30,866 bases of DNA from assembly GCA_964200185.2 (NCBI GenBank), contig CAXNAD020000087.1, forward strand, positions 1-30,866. The letters run 5' to 3'. The notes beneath the pieces are model-generated. The model ran no database searches. It saw nothing but the letters and a program-made list of their open reading frames with translations, and was not told where the DNA came from. This DNA is from Choristocarpus tenellus KU-1152 (Eukaryota > Phaeophyceae). A program made the position numbers and the translations under genes. Shown here piece by piece: positions 13,701 through 22,784 of this stretch; the first letter of the stretch is position 1, and each line of letters opens with the position of its first letter.

Positions 13701-16700
13701 TTTTATGGTACTGATTATGGTACTGGTGACAACATAAAAACAATCGATTATGGGAAGAATAATCCTTTGCTTTGTTGGTACAATATACATAATGGTATTA
13801 TCCCCAATGACTTCCAACAATGATAATTTCACCATCACATGAAACCCCTCTCTCTTCCACCACCCACAGGCTCCTGGTGCACGTCAGGGACCTTTGTCTG
13901 ATGTTGAAAGAGTGCATGCTAAGGCTGCAGCAAAGAAGGAATTGTTAGATTCCTCCCCTTCCCCATCACCTACAGTAGGGCTCAGCTCCACTTCTAGGTG
14001 TGATGTTGATAGATATTAAGCAAAAACGTTTGGAGTGTTTTAATACAGGGTGGTCGTGGTTGTCATGCCATGAGGAAATTTTTGTTGATGTACTCTTACT
14101 GTGTGATCTCTTCTTACTGCTAACAGACACCCCACCTTGTTACGTTGTCTGGTGAAATTTTATGTTAAATTGTAACATTCCCTAACCCTAAAGCAGTAAA
14201 GAATTGTAGCCCACTCCGGAACTTTAGCCTTGAAAAATAAATTGATACAGTGCTGACTGCCCTACCTGGGGTGTTCGTCCTTAATCCTGCCCTCCTCTAA
14301 CTCTGAAGAGCATTTTTTATGCCCAGGATTGTAGCTAGCTCTAGAGGGGAATTCTTGGATTGGTCATTGTATAGTAATACAAGTTTGTCTCAGGTGAAGC
14401 TTATATTGGCCTCATTTTTTCCCACAGTTGAGCATGGCATTAATATTTGTATAGTAGGCATTTCCAATATATACAGTGTATTGATGGTGAAGTATGTGTA
14501 AGATAGATGTCATCCCTAGAGTAAAGAGGTGTTAAGTTAAGTTAGTCTTAACCAATTTGTAAGGTGCTTCACTTCTACAAACAGTTAACTACTGTACTGC
14601 TCACTTGTATACTCAACCTGGTTTACGTCATGTTGTCAAGCATTTTCATTCAATTGATACAATCATTGATGTATCACACTTGTGGAAAGGTAATTGCGAT
14701 ACATCATAAGTACATCAGTCAATTTGATGTCGCACCAATGATCTAGGTACTCATCCACATTATCCTTGGAATACCTATTAATACACACTCATGGCTCATG
14801 GACTAACTGAATAATTAAAAAGTTTAATTATTATCAATGTTAATGTAATGGTGAAGCCGGTTGGCTGGTTGTATCATATTCTCAAGCCAAGGCAGAGGTA
14901 AAAGAGAATATCACCAATCCTATGGAATATCCTATGGATTTCAGTTTGATTAATTGGAAATGAATCGCTACAATTCACAACATACCTTGATTGATATAGA
15001 GAGAGAACCTTTACATCTCCATGTGTTGGACATCTTTTATTTTTATACAATACTATAATGACCTGTGTGTTACATACTTGATCAGCAATGGTGGTTACCC
15101 TAACACTTGAAAGAGATTGTTAGGGTTAGTTAGGTGGATTGACGGTTTGTAAAGCTTGATATCAATTGTATCTTCATGCCATGTGATTTGTGAACATTAT
15201 ATGATCCAAGTACCACCACAGTATCGTATCAACTATCAACTATTGACTTTGATGCTGTGTCTGATACCATACACTGCCTCCAGGCTAATGGCAGGTGCTG
15301 GAGCTGACTCAGCATACTGGGATGGAGGAGATGATACAATTGCACCTTCTTGGGATGGCACTGGTGGTGACACTGTTCTCCCTGGTGATTCTTCTGTTAG
15401 CAGTGGGGGTGGAGTAGCAGAAGGAGGGGGGAGGGGGGGAGGGGAGATGGTCAGGGAAGATGAGCAAGATCCCATGGCAGCATTGGCGTTTGATGAGACT
15501 GGTGATGACGATGACTTCTTCAAGGTATCTATGTATCAGTTACATAGTTTTAACATCTTTGGTAATCATATATTTGTTTTGATTGTGTTTCATTGTAGTA
15601 TTAGTGTTAGTACTAGTAAGGGGTAATGGTGTATGTGTTGTCCCTTAGTGTGTACCATTTGTGTCCACTCCTCAACTTCTATCAAACTGTAACTGTCAAA
15701 CATACTGTGTCACCCACATTCACTTTTCATATACTGTATACTGTTTAACATCTATTTATTTTTTACTATCAATTATCAAGTAGGTACTAATGTATGAGAT
15801 ATACATATCATTTCCCCTAACCCTTACAGGCTCTCATGGCGGAGTTGAAAGCACCTCCTTCTGCCAAGGTTGCACCACCTAAGAGACCTGTAAGTGGTGT
15901 GGATGTTGATATGGGTATGGGTACAAGAAACACAAGAAACACTAGGTGAGTTGTCGTATACATTGTGATTTGTCATCCGTCTTGTGATGATCGTTTGGAA
16001 TGAAAATACTGACTGGAGTGTAAAGGGCAATTTTCCTTGTTATTTTTGTGAGGTAATTAATATATTAATACATTAATACATGATCAGATCGCAGGGCATC
16101 CAGACGACATTGAAATAGTTATGGCCTGGAACCAGCCCTGTGAGAAAAATCTGATGGCTCGAAAAGCTAAGTTTTATAGAAGGGTTCGTCTAAGCCGATA
16201 TATGCTAGCCTATGTGTGAAAAATTCAATACATTCTCACTTAGCGTTTGAATAAGCAAGTGCCATGGACACCTTCCTTTTTGTATGCAGTTTTGTTGAAT
16301 TGAACACTTCACATGTGTGTGTGGTGATGAACTTCTGATTGGAAGGTTGACATGTATTCGTGCAATTCTGATGGGTAATCTAAACATTGGTAGTAGTAAT
16401 CATAGGTTCAAGTAGAAGTAGAATGTATGTCCCTCTTTCCTGTTTATAATAAATTTGAACAGTCTCCTTGATACGATTATTCCCTTGTCAATTTCATTGG
16501 TACTGTTAAGTGTTAATTGTATGCATACTTTGTACTTTATGTCTGGACCAGACCATCAGATTGAATGATGGCCCTGGGCCAGCCCTGCGACAATACAGAA
16601 CCCATTCTGTACAACATTGCAGTCCGGTAACTAGTCAGGTAGCCCTACCTTTATTTATTATTGTGAGAATACATCAGCACTATTAATGGTAAAGGTGCAA

Positions 16701-19700
16701 ACTCTGTCTCCCCCTTGACAACAGTTTTGTTATTATTATTAGCATGTTTACAGTGTAACACACCAGTTACAGATTGTCATTCAATTGGTTTATTCTTAAC
16801 TGTCAGAATTTCATCAAATTTTAGATTATCTGTGTTGTTAGAAGTCGTTCATTCACCCACCCATGAACCAGTTGAGATAATTATTGTTTATTTTTATTTA
16901 GCAGCACTCTAATATATATTCATATATATTCCTACCAGAGGTCTAAATGAAGTATCAGAGGAAGGGAACAACAATGAAGACTGGCTGGATGGACCCCGTG
17001 TCAACAGAAATGCTAATGCTAATGAAAACACGAATGGAAGGCGTTTTTCTGGTAGCAAAGCAAGAAATGCAGCTACAGGGATGGGGGAGAAGTGTGACAC
17101 AGATAGTGATTTCAGAAGTTGGGGTGATCTGGGTGACCTGGATATCGACTCACTTGACATTGAAGAACTATTGGGAGGACCTGGGTTGGATGGTGTTTCT
17201 GAAGGGATTTCCACTGATCCTGAAGGTGGTGTTGGTGGTGCTAGCAGCAGTCCTCCTGTGGGTGGTGGTCGTGATGGTTCTGACAAATCTTCTTTGGTGT
17301 GTATTATTGATTCATTTTGGTATGCTTGTGTTTTCGTGTTTGATGTGATAGTTTTTGTTTTGTTTTATGTGCTCTTCTGTTTCCCATTGTCAGGAAGGCG
17401 TGTAGAATTACTCACTGACTAGTTATGTTTCAAAGTAAAATTTTCCTACTATTGATATTAGTATTATTATTAAACCATTATTAAACGTTACTGGTACCTC
17501 TTTGGACTGTACATTATTAGTAGTAGTAGTAGTATTGTTACTTGTCTGTGTTCTTCTCATGTGCTGCATTGTACCTATAAGAGTTAACTTCCTACATGTA
17601 TTTTGTCAGAAAATTAATTTATTTTTTATGTGTGTGCTCTACTCTAGAAAGCTGATCAGTTTATGTGTGCCAGAATACCATACAAGATACTACCGTCTAG
17701 TATGTGCAGTGCAGTGATCTATTGCACTACACTACTGATAAGTTGATTGGGAACTAACTTGTGCTGTACTTCTCCCTGTGTGCTGAACATACTCTTGTTG
17801 TACAAACAAAAACATGTGAGAGATACAGTACCATCTACAAGGGGGGTATTGTTGAGAATTAAGGACCTCTATGACGATGACTTTATTGTCATACAGATGT
17901 TTTGAGCACTGTGGAGTAAGTACACTTTCACCTATCAAACACTATTCACAGCTGATTTTCTCTTTTTTATAATCATAGCCTTGTAAGGGTTAGGGTTAGA
18001 TATAGCTGCATTTCAGGCGTAGGTGTATTAATAGTGTATAATTCACCAAGGTTTGAAGAGCTTTTAAAAGTCAAAACAGACAAAATCCCCCCCCTGCTGA
18101 GATTGTTTTTCTTTCTATCCAAGTTTTTCTATAGCTATTTTATTTTTTATATTTATTAATACCTCACTCAATTCAAGTCGTTTTAAATTGTGTTCCTGTA
18201 ACCATCACACTAGCAACGAGAGGATATTATATAGTACTTACATACTTATATAGTTGCTTCAAATGTTACAAAATAACACATCAACCTTTACTAGTTGATG
18301 TTAATTGTTTATCAAGTAATTACTTTTGACATCATAGTAACCTTGACATGAATCCATCACCTCCCAAGGTCAATGATGAGTTAAGATATAGAAGAGCCGA
18401 TGTGAGTGTGTTTGTTGTGTGTTAGGAGAAAGTGAATACATGAGATGTGTGAATGTTGTGATGTTGAGTAAAGCGAGTTACAAGTATCCCCTTGTCCAGT
18501 AGTGGTGGTCCAACATGAACTGGAACCTGTGAACATATGTTCTTAATAGTGTAAAAATAATGCTTACAGAATGGTCATTTGCTTTTTAATCCCCTGCCAA
18601 ACTTTACCTTTGTGTCCAACTCAGGGGATGAGTGGATTTGACAGCATCCTTGCTGAATTGGACAACATGGCAAATGAACCTGCCAATATTGGAACTGGAA
18701 CTGGAAGTAAAATGGGGACTGGGGCTGGGACTGGGACTGGAAAAGCTTCTTCACTGGATACTTCTCACCTGGACAATGTTTTGGCAGAGCTCTCAGGTGT
18801 TGCACCCAAGCCTCAGAGAGGAGGTAAGCCTCGGGTTTGGGGAGATTATGTGGGGGATGGCAATGTAGGGGGTCGAAGGGGAGGAAGAGGAGGAAGGGGA
18901 GGAAGGATCCAGCAGCAACAGAACCAACAGTTCAATACATGGGATGATACCAAGACCTATTTCAGGGGTGAAACAGAAGGTGGGACCAGTTATCGCACAG
19001 GACCAACTCCAGGTCCTAACTCTAGGCGTGCAGTGGATAGGATGCTGCCCGTGGAACCAAAGGATGCTGCCCCGCCTGGAGGATTCTCTGACATGGATCT
19101 TCTTAGACCAGAACCCATCTCAGATGAGGAGGAATGGATTTGGGATAAGAGGAAAAATGGAGGTGGCGTTGGGCAGGTTGAGGGGCAAGATGGGCAAGAT
19201 GAAGACTATTTTAGTCAGCAAAGAGAAAAAAAGGTAGAACCTGTCTCAGAACAAGAGTTTGATTTGTCTATGCCAACCCTCAGTGATTCAGTGGAACTTC
19301 CTCATGGGGAGCCAGATGTCTATGTTAACCCTCAGCCTGAAATGAAGCCAGCAGTAAAGGAGAGTGTTGCTTCTATTACAAAGTCAGATCTTGAGCCAGC
19401 TACTGATCCTGTTGAGGACCCAGTTATGGTTGATGTTTCTACAAAGGCAAAGGCAAAGGCAAAGGTCCTATCCACTCCACACCGAAAAAAAACTGTGAAG
19501 AAGGCCACTGCTAGTTCTTCTACTGCTACAGAGTCTACACTAGAACCAGGTGGACAAGGGATAGGTGGTGATGATGCAACCAAGATCAAGGCAATGAAGG
19601 TGAGGAGAACTAAATTTTGTTTTGGGTTTTCTACGCATGATCTGTTTTTCTTTGTTCATGGCATCATTTAGTTACTTCGTGCTGATCAGTTGTAATGGAG

Positions 19701-20141
19701 TTACAAGTTTTTGAGGTAAGGGGCACAATAACTGTATTTTATCTCCAGAGAGACTCTCTGTGCTGATACGATGAGATATGTACTCCACAAATACTGAATC
19801 AATATTTGAGGGAACCAAATGTGACATTTCCATGTTTTTCTGCTGTTGTTAGGGTTAGGGTTAGGGGTGCCACTGATAGCCAGCCCCTCTCACTTTTTTC
19901 TACTTCAGATGTATTGACCTTGAAATTGGGGGACACTAGATACGGATGTAAGTCCAAAACTGATACAATAGATTAATGCCCATGTGTTGCATTGATTCAG
20001 TCATTGGGATGCTAATCCTTTGTATTGGGAAACACTTCAACATTGCAGGTTGTGGAGCTGAAGGCAGCTTGCAGAGAGAAGGGTTTACCTGTGAGTGGAA
20101 AGAAGGCGGAGCTGCAGGAGCGCCTATTAAACTCTTTGTGA
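1270..20141 (+). CDS. NusG-like NGN-KOW protein with RGG linkers and C-terminal SAP domain (multi-exon)
   Basis: This is a spliced gene read from these exons: 1270-1515, 3072-3215, 3810-3899, 4777-4926, 6172-6283, 8516-8634, 9814-10184, 11666-11755, 13082-13145, 13870-13997, 15284-15524, 15830-15945, 16939-17296, 18369-18401, 18625-19599 and 20049-20141. All junctions are GT-AG and every phase agrees, giving about 1,109 residues. NusG-family proteins bind the RNA polymerase clamp through the NGN domain and nucleic acid or partners through KOW. The NGN core here (FKWYMLRV, VPTKK, HPAYVYLHATMDL, VVGFAG, then KKLIP and a SDAE segment) is the bacterial NusG type, not the Spt5 type. KOW follows directly. 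The remaining 70% is low-complexity acidic, Gly/Ser and RGG sequence, ending in a SAP DNA-binding motif. Bacterial NusG is about 180 residues, so this is a very large derivative. A plastid role is inferred from pTAC13-like and pTAC3-like proteins. The start codon and targeting peptide are not found. Confidence 0.8.
3072..3215 (+). CDS. NGN domain exon, first strand
   Basis: Encodes EFKWYMLRVHKQKELYVRD and then a segment ending KVDELFVPTKK. This matches the start of NGN domains (KWY hydrophobic strand, helix with basic residues, V-P-T turn). The exon ends in phase 0 before GTTGGT. Two acceptors are possible: 3071, which gives phase 0 directly from 1515, or CAG at 3085, which needs a preceding exon with two leftover bases such as 2955-3007. 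Both keep the frame. Confidence 0.75.
3345..3374 (+). repeat. ATGAT pentanucleotide microsatellite
   Basis: About six units of ATGAT in the intron after the VPTKK exon. A shorter tract of the same unit occurs at about 8758-8775. Confidence 0.9.
3810..3899 (+). CDS. NGN domain exon, central strand
   Basis: Follows GGGACAG, phase 0, and ends before GTAAGT. It encodes RFNNQGKEVTFVVEP and then MHPAYVYLHATMDLE, which aligns with the conserved NusG segment of the type K-x-F-P-G-Y-V-x-V-x-M-D. The Gly of the usual PGY is Ala here. It fits exactly between the VPTKK exon and the VVGFAG exon. Confidence 0.85.
4777..4926 (+). CDS. NGN domain exon, C-terminal part
   Basis: Follows GAACAG, phase 0 at both ends, donor GTGAGA. 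LRDRINDMDKVVGFAG corresponds to the bacterial NusG V-R-N-T-P-G-V-x-G-F-V-G segment. It is followed by QKDEDKKLIPKAMSDAE, like the K-P-x-P-L-S-x-x-E stretch that leads into the linker. The Thr-Pro-Gly is replaced by Met-Asp-Lys. Confidence 0.9.
5639..5698 (+). repeat. Two-copy 30-bp tandem duplication
   Basis: Two adjacent 30-bp units, each starting GGAATACTTTCCTG and ending TCTGCTGTCT, differ at a few central positions. They lie in the intron between the 4777 and 6172 exons. Confidence 0.85.
6172..6283 (+). CDS. KOW domain exon, first half
   Basis: Follows a long T-tract ending CTAG. Encodes VINKGVMVEIMEGGFEGHKG and then EIFKVKEGEVNKLWE, a typical KOW motif with F-x-G-x-x-G. The donor is GTAAGA, leaving one base (T) to complete a Tyr codon with the next exon. 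Confidence 0.9.
7714..7742. repeat. TA dinucleotide microsatellite
   Basis: An uninterrupted TA run of 29 nt in the largest intron. Shorter TA runs occur at 4981-4994, 7383-7398 and about 8445-8462. Confidence 0.95.
8516..8634 (+). CDS. KOW domain exon, second half
   Basis: The AT at 8516-8517 completes the Tyr codon. Encodes GYAVKIYAYGRNTDVEVSWD, matching the L-K-V-x-V-x-x-x-G-R-x-T-x-V-E half of bacterial NusG KOW domains. A short helix rich in Glu/Trp and the donor GTAAGT follow. The 2.2-kb intron before it (6284-8515) is the largest in the gene. Confidence 0.9.
9814..10184 (+). CDS. Exon with basic helix and RG/RGG tract
   Basis: Follows ATACAG. It opens with a charged helical region (KRQHQSTRKFVGRDERKVLL, and a Glu/Gln-rich stretch), then an Arg/Gly tract (PRGRAGRGRGNKGTRGRV and GRDGRGGRG). 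RG/RGG tracts commonly bind RNA and are targets of arginine methylation. It ends with two bases (AG) before GTTTGT. The open frame left of 9814 is intron. Confidence 0.85.
11666..11755 (+). CDS. Linker exon with DDFFK motif
   Basis: Follows ACACAG. One base completes an Arg codon. It encodes DTQPEGEDLDRLLPNEAF and then KEDADDFFK, and ends with two bases (AG) before GTAATA. Acidic linker, first copy of the DDFFK motif. Confidence 0.7.
13082..13145 (+). CDS. Linker exon with LDGILSEFD motif
   Basis: Follows a pyrimidine-rich tract and CACAAG. One base completes Ser, so the join reads DDFFKSLDGILSEFDDFDS. Donor GTGTGT, phase 0. The motif resembles FDSILAELD in the 18625 exon. Confidence 0.7.
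13870..13997 (+). CDS. Linker exon, Ala/Lys helix and Ser/Pro stretch
   Basis: Follows CCACAG. Encodes APGARQGPLSDVERVHAKAA, then a Lys-rich helix and SSPSPSPTVGLSSTS, probably disordered. Ends with AG before GTGTGA. Confidence 0.75.
14734..14810 (+). repeat. Dispersed repeat copy A
   Basis: Begins ACCAATGATCTAGGTA and ends GACTAACTGA. Shares order and most bases with 28793-28870 in the same orientation. Lies in the intron between the 13870 and 15284 exons. Confidence 0.75.
15284..15524 (+). CDS. Gly/Ser/Asp-rich linker exon with second DDFFK motif
   Basis: Follows CTCCAG. Encodes LMAGAGADSAYWDGGDD, a Gly/Ser/Glu low-complexity stretch and FDETGDDDDFFK. Donor GTATCT, phase 0. The antisense Pro/Ser-rich ORF here is a shadow of this composition. 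Confidence 0.8.
15830..15945 (+). CDS. Linker exon, ALMAELKAPP
   Basis: Follows CCCTAACCCTTACAG. Encodes ALMAELKAPPSAKVAPPKRP and a Gly/Met/Arg tail, ending with AG before GTGAGT. Joined to the previous exon it reads DDDDFFKALMAELKAP, echoing the DDFFKSLDGILSEF join. A second strong donor (GTAAGT at 15890, phase 0) could shorten it, but only the longer form leaves the two bases the 16939 exon needs. Confidence 0.75.
16939..17296 (+). CDS. Acidic Gly-rich linker exon
   Basis: Follows CTACCAG. One base completes Arg. It encodes GLNEVSEEGNNNEDWLDG, an Asn/Arg basic patch, DIDSLDIEELLGG and a Gly/Ser stretch. Donor GTGTGT, phase 0. The frame continues open to about 17422 by chance into a T-rich, hydrophobic intronic stretch. 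Confidence 0.75.
18369..18401 (+). CDS. Candidate 33-nt microexon
   Basis: CCCAAG acceptor and GTGAGT donor, phase 0 at both ends, 11 residues (VNDELRYRRAD). Because it is a multiple of three, it can be included or skipped without a frame change. Confidence 0.5.
18625..19599 (+). CDS. Large exon: LDxxLAEL motifs, RGG tract, acidic linker
   Basis: Follows CAACTCAG, phase 0. In order it encodes GFDSILAELDNMA, a Gly/Thr repeat (GTGTGSKMGTGAGTGTGK), HLDNVLAELSGVAP, an RGG tract (GGRRGGRGGRGGR), a Gln run, acidic segments, a KAKAKAK stretch and a Lys/Ser-rich approach to the SAP domain (ATKIKAMK). Donor GTGAGG. At 975 nt it is by far the longest exon. Confidence 0.9.
19849..19866 (+). repeat. Short telomere-like TTAGGG run
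   Basis: Three perfect TTAGGG units within the last intron of the NusG-like gene. It is the best of many one- to three-unit TTAGGG/CCCTAA motifs in the window. Confidence 0.8.
20049..20141 (+). CDS. SAP domain exon and stop codon
   Basis: Follows CATTGCAG. Encodes LKAACREKGLPVSGKKAEL and then QERLLNSL before TGA 20139-20141. This is a textbook SAP helix-turn-helix: L-K-x-x-C-x-x-x-G-L-P-V-S-G-K-K-x-E-L-x-x-R-L. The intron splits the start of helix 1 (IKAMK / VVELK). SAP domains bind AT-rich DNA. Confidence 0.92.
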   Translation, partial: VVELKAACREKGLPVSGKKAELQERLLNSL

Positions 20142-22595
20142 TGATGACTTGAAGGGGAGGTTTTGTTTGGAGGTCTCTGTTTGGTGGTTGTCTCCTTTCT
20201 GTCCTCTTGCACTTTAGACCCTGCCACACAGACAGGGTGTTTACCAGAAGTACCTGCATTATGTGGTTTGAGATTGCTTTCTTTTTCATGAGATTATAAC
20301 ATACAACAGAAACAAGAATGATGGGTTGTCTACCTTAGAGCTGGTCTTGTTTCCTGACAAGGAGTAGGGAAGTGTCACATGCAATTTCAAACAAGTATAC
20401 CTGCATCCATGGGGGACAATAGCATGGTTATGACGTAGAGGAGCAAGGAGTTTGTTAAAGTATATCTGTTTATGGTTTGTGGAACTTTGCTTGTTTCCTT
20501 CTTTTTATTTACTTCATTTTTGTTTTTTTAGGTAAGACAGTAGTGACAGACATTCAAAACTTAACCCTAGGCCAACAGAGGCAATGGGCGGGTGGGTGGA
20601 TGGATGGGCCATTACTACTCCTTGAGACCTTTTTGTTGTCTACACGTGGTGTGACTGCATTGTGCAGTGTATTGTTTGTCAGAGTTGTCAACCTAGAATA
20701 TGGGGGTGTAAGGTTGGGTTTGACTTTGCTTTGGGATTGAGCTTTAATGTGAGGATTAGAGGGCTAGCTAGATCTACCATTTGCCTCTCAGTTGTGAGGT
20801 TGGGCTCGGTGAAGATATACACCCTTGGCTCGTTACATCTGTAATTTGCAGGAAGTTTTCCCCATAACCTGTTCTGTAGAAATTGTGTTGGGATCTATTG
20901 CTTCTTGAGCCAGCTCACATCATACATTTCATTTACTTGTATTGGCCATGATCTCCTTTCCCCTCGCTGTTGCTTACCATAGAATAATACACAGAATCAC
21001 TTTACTCAGGCAGAACAAGGTTGCATTGAGAAATCCTCTTTCAAGTTCATGAAGTAGTCTGATTGTTGTGAGTAGTGAGTATCACTCTTTCCTTGTTTAA
21101 GTCTTGCCACATTCTTTGTTGTATATGGGTATATATAGGTATCAACTAGTATACATACACAATGTCATTGGTTCAGGGAACGTTCAAGACCTGATGGCTA
21201 TGGTGTTTGGGTCCATATTGTTAAACAAGATGTTCTGAATGGTACTCTACATGCTTGGTACATCCATTTAGCATACCTACTAGGCAATTAGATGTGGTAG
21301 GCATAAGAAATGTTATCAAATCACATGCCATGAGTTGCAGATGGGAGGTTGTGGATGTTCCTTTCTGCTTATTTTCTCTTGGTTTCTAGCAACTTGCTGA
21401 ATGCAGGAGAGGTATGTATATATACTTAAATCACATAACAATTTCTGAAGGCGCAATACTTGTTTGTACAGATGATGTATGTGATAGATAGCATAGCATG
21501 CACAATTTGACAAGGGGACTAGTGGATTGGTTTGGAGGTTAGAGGGTAGGTAAAAAAAACAATGTGGGTGTATTGAGGGTGCATCTCCAATCTGAGCTGT
21601 TCTGGGGAAATGATTAATGCTTCCAGGATAAGATAGTGAGGGATTTAGATTTCAAAGCAGAGTTGGGAGCCATTATTTGATGGTACAGAATTTATCTTTC
21701 TTTTGTCCTCCTTGTGCTATTAACACTCAAAATATACTATGGACTAGATGAATCAAAAGGATCTAAATGATAGAAAAGGCTAACAAACCTGCATGTTCTC
21801 AAGAAGCATAATGTACACTGAAGGAACTTGGTGGGACCATTGACTGATTCTGATTCGTTGCATGTAGTGTGTAGTGGATAATGCTGGCAAATAATCAATG
21901 TGATGGAGAATATCAAGATATACCTTATGAACAAACATGAATTGGGAGCAAGGAGAGGCAAAAAACTGATCACTGTTGTGATAGGGATGTCATTTGGCTT
22001 CATCTTTGTTATCATCTGTTTTAGTTGTAAATATTATTGATAAGTGATTATTAGTGACATGTTGAAAGTATGTATTCTTGGTATATTATTGGAGACAAAA
22101 TTTGGTGCTGACAGATCACCTACTGCATATACATGAATTGTTTCACATACTTCTAATTCTGTTTTTTTACGATTTAGGTTGGACTAGAATGGCCCATAGA
22201 AAAATAACTCAAGAATAGTACTGTAAAATAGCATTAAATATTTGGAAGGTAAGTCCTACTTTCCAAATCTCGAAATTTCGGGAGCTTTTAGAATGATTGG
22301 TTTTTGAGAAATTAGGTTTGCTGTGGCTAGGAGGGGTTGGTTGTTGTTGGAGAGGTAGTCCCCGCCAGATAGGTGGGTTCAATTTGACACTGTGTGTGTA
22401 TTGTGTATCCCTTGTCAAACATTTTGAGGACAAGTCATCCTATTATAATTGAGGGATCTGTTCCAGTGTTTCCAATTTTGGGTGTTTAGTTGGCACCCCC
22501 CCGCCCATTAACTCGGAAATATCTGACTTTTGTCGAGTAAGGAATTGGAGGTAAGGGGAGCAGTACAATGCTGAACGGTACAACGAATTTCACAC
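20142..22595. other. 3' flank and intergenic stretch without a confident gene
   Basis: The first part is presumably the 3' UTR of the NusG-like gene. No clear poly(A) signal could be fixed. Short coding-like pieces occur, including an 87-codon frame at 20477-20740 and a 45-codon ATG frame at 21903-22040 listed separately. None has motifs or clear splice partners. Confidence 0.5.
21903..22040 (+). CDS. Hypothetical short ORF with C-terminal membrane segment
   Basis: A 45-residue frame from ATG: a charged N-terminal half (NKHELGARRGKK) followed by a hydrophobic stretch (LITVVIGMSFGFIFVIICF) and a short tail. This resembles a tail-anchor or last exon of a membrane protein. No family is recognised. 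A possible preceding coding-like stretch at about 21626-21676 (IVRDLDFKAELGAI, then stop) cannot be joined with confidence. Chance occurrence is possible. Confidence 0.2.
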   Translation: MENIKIYLMNKHELGARRGKKLITVVIGMSFGFIFVIICFSCKYY

Positions 22596-22784
22596 ATGCC
22601 CTCAAAAGTTTCATTCTCAGTCATACCTTGCCGCCAACTAAAGGGAAACCCTAATTTAGACACCACCGGTTTGCTAGGTGATTTTGAGTATTATTCTGGG
22701 CTTTTTGAAAACCTCCTGGCTGACACCCCTTTTTCTACCAGTGTCTGGAATGTGTTTAATATGATTACGATGAGGAGCGACTAG
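22596..22784 (+). CDS. Hypothetical ORF, 62 residues
   Basis: An ATG-led frame (TTGLLGDFEYYSGLFENLL is characteristic) in a stretch with more CpG than its flanks. Residue composition looks protein-like, but no family, splice partner or promoter could be recognised. Confidence 0.2.
   Translation: MPSKVSFSVIPCRQLKGNPNLDTTGLLGDFEYYSGLFENLLADTPFSTSVWNVFNMITMRSD

Noticed and set aside
14890-14960. Frame reading ITNPMEYPMDFSLINWK, reminiscent of bromodomain residues
   Set aside because: Only about 20 residues before a stop, within an intron, with no splice links. Probably chance.
15236-15523. Pro/Ser-rich minus-strand ORF
   Set aside because: Antisense shadow of the Gly/Ser/Asp-rich exon 15284-15524.
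16909-17286. 125-residue Pro/Ser-rich minus-strand ORF
   Set aside because: Antisense shadow of the acidic exon 16939-17296, with no motif of its own.
17297-17422. Open continuation of the 16939 exon frame into a hydrophobic tail
   Set aside because: The composition changes abruptly to T-rich hydrophobic residues. The phase-0 donor at 17297 and matching downstream exons support splicing instead.
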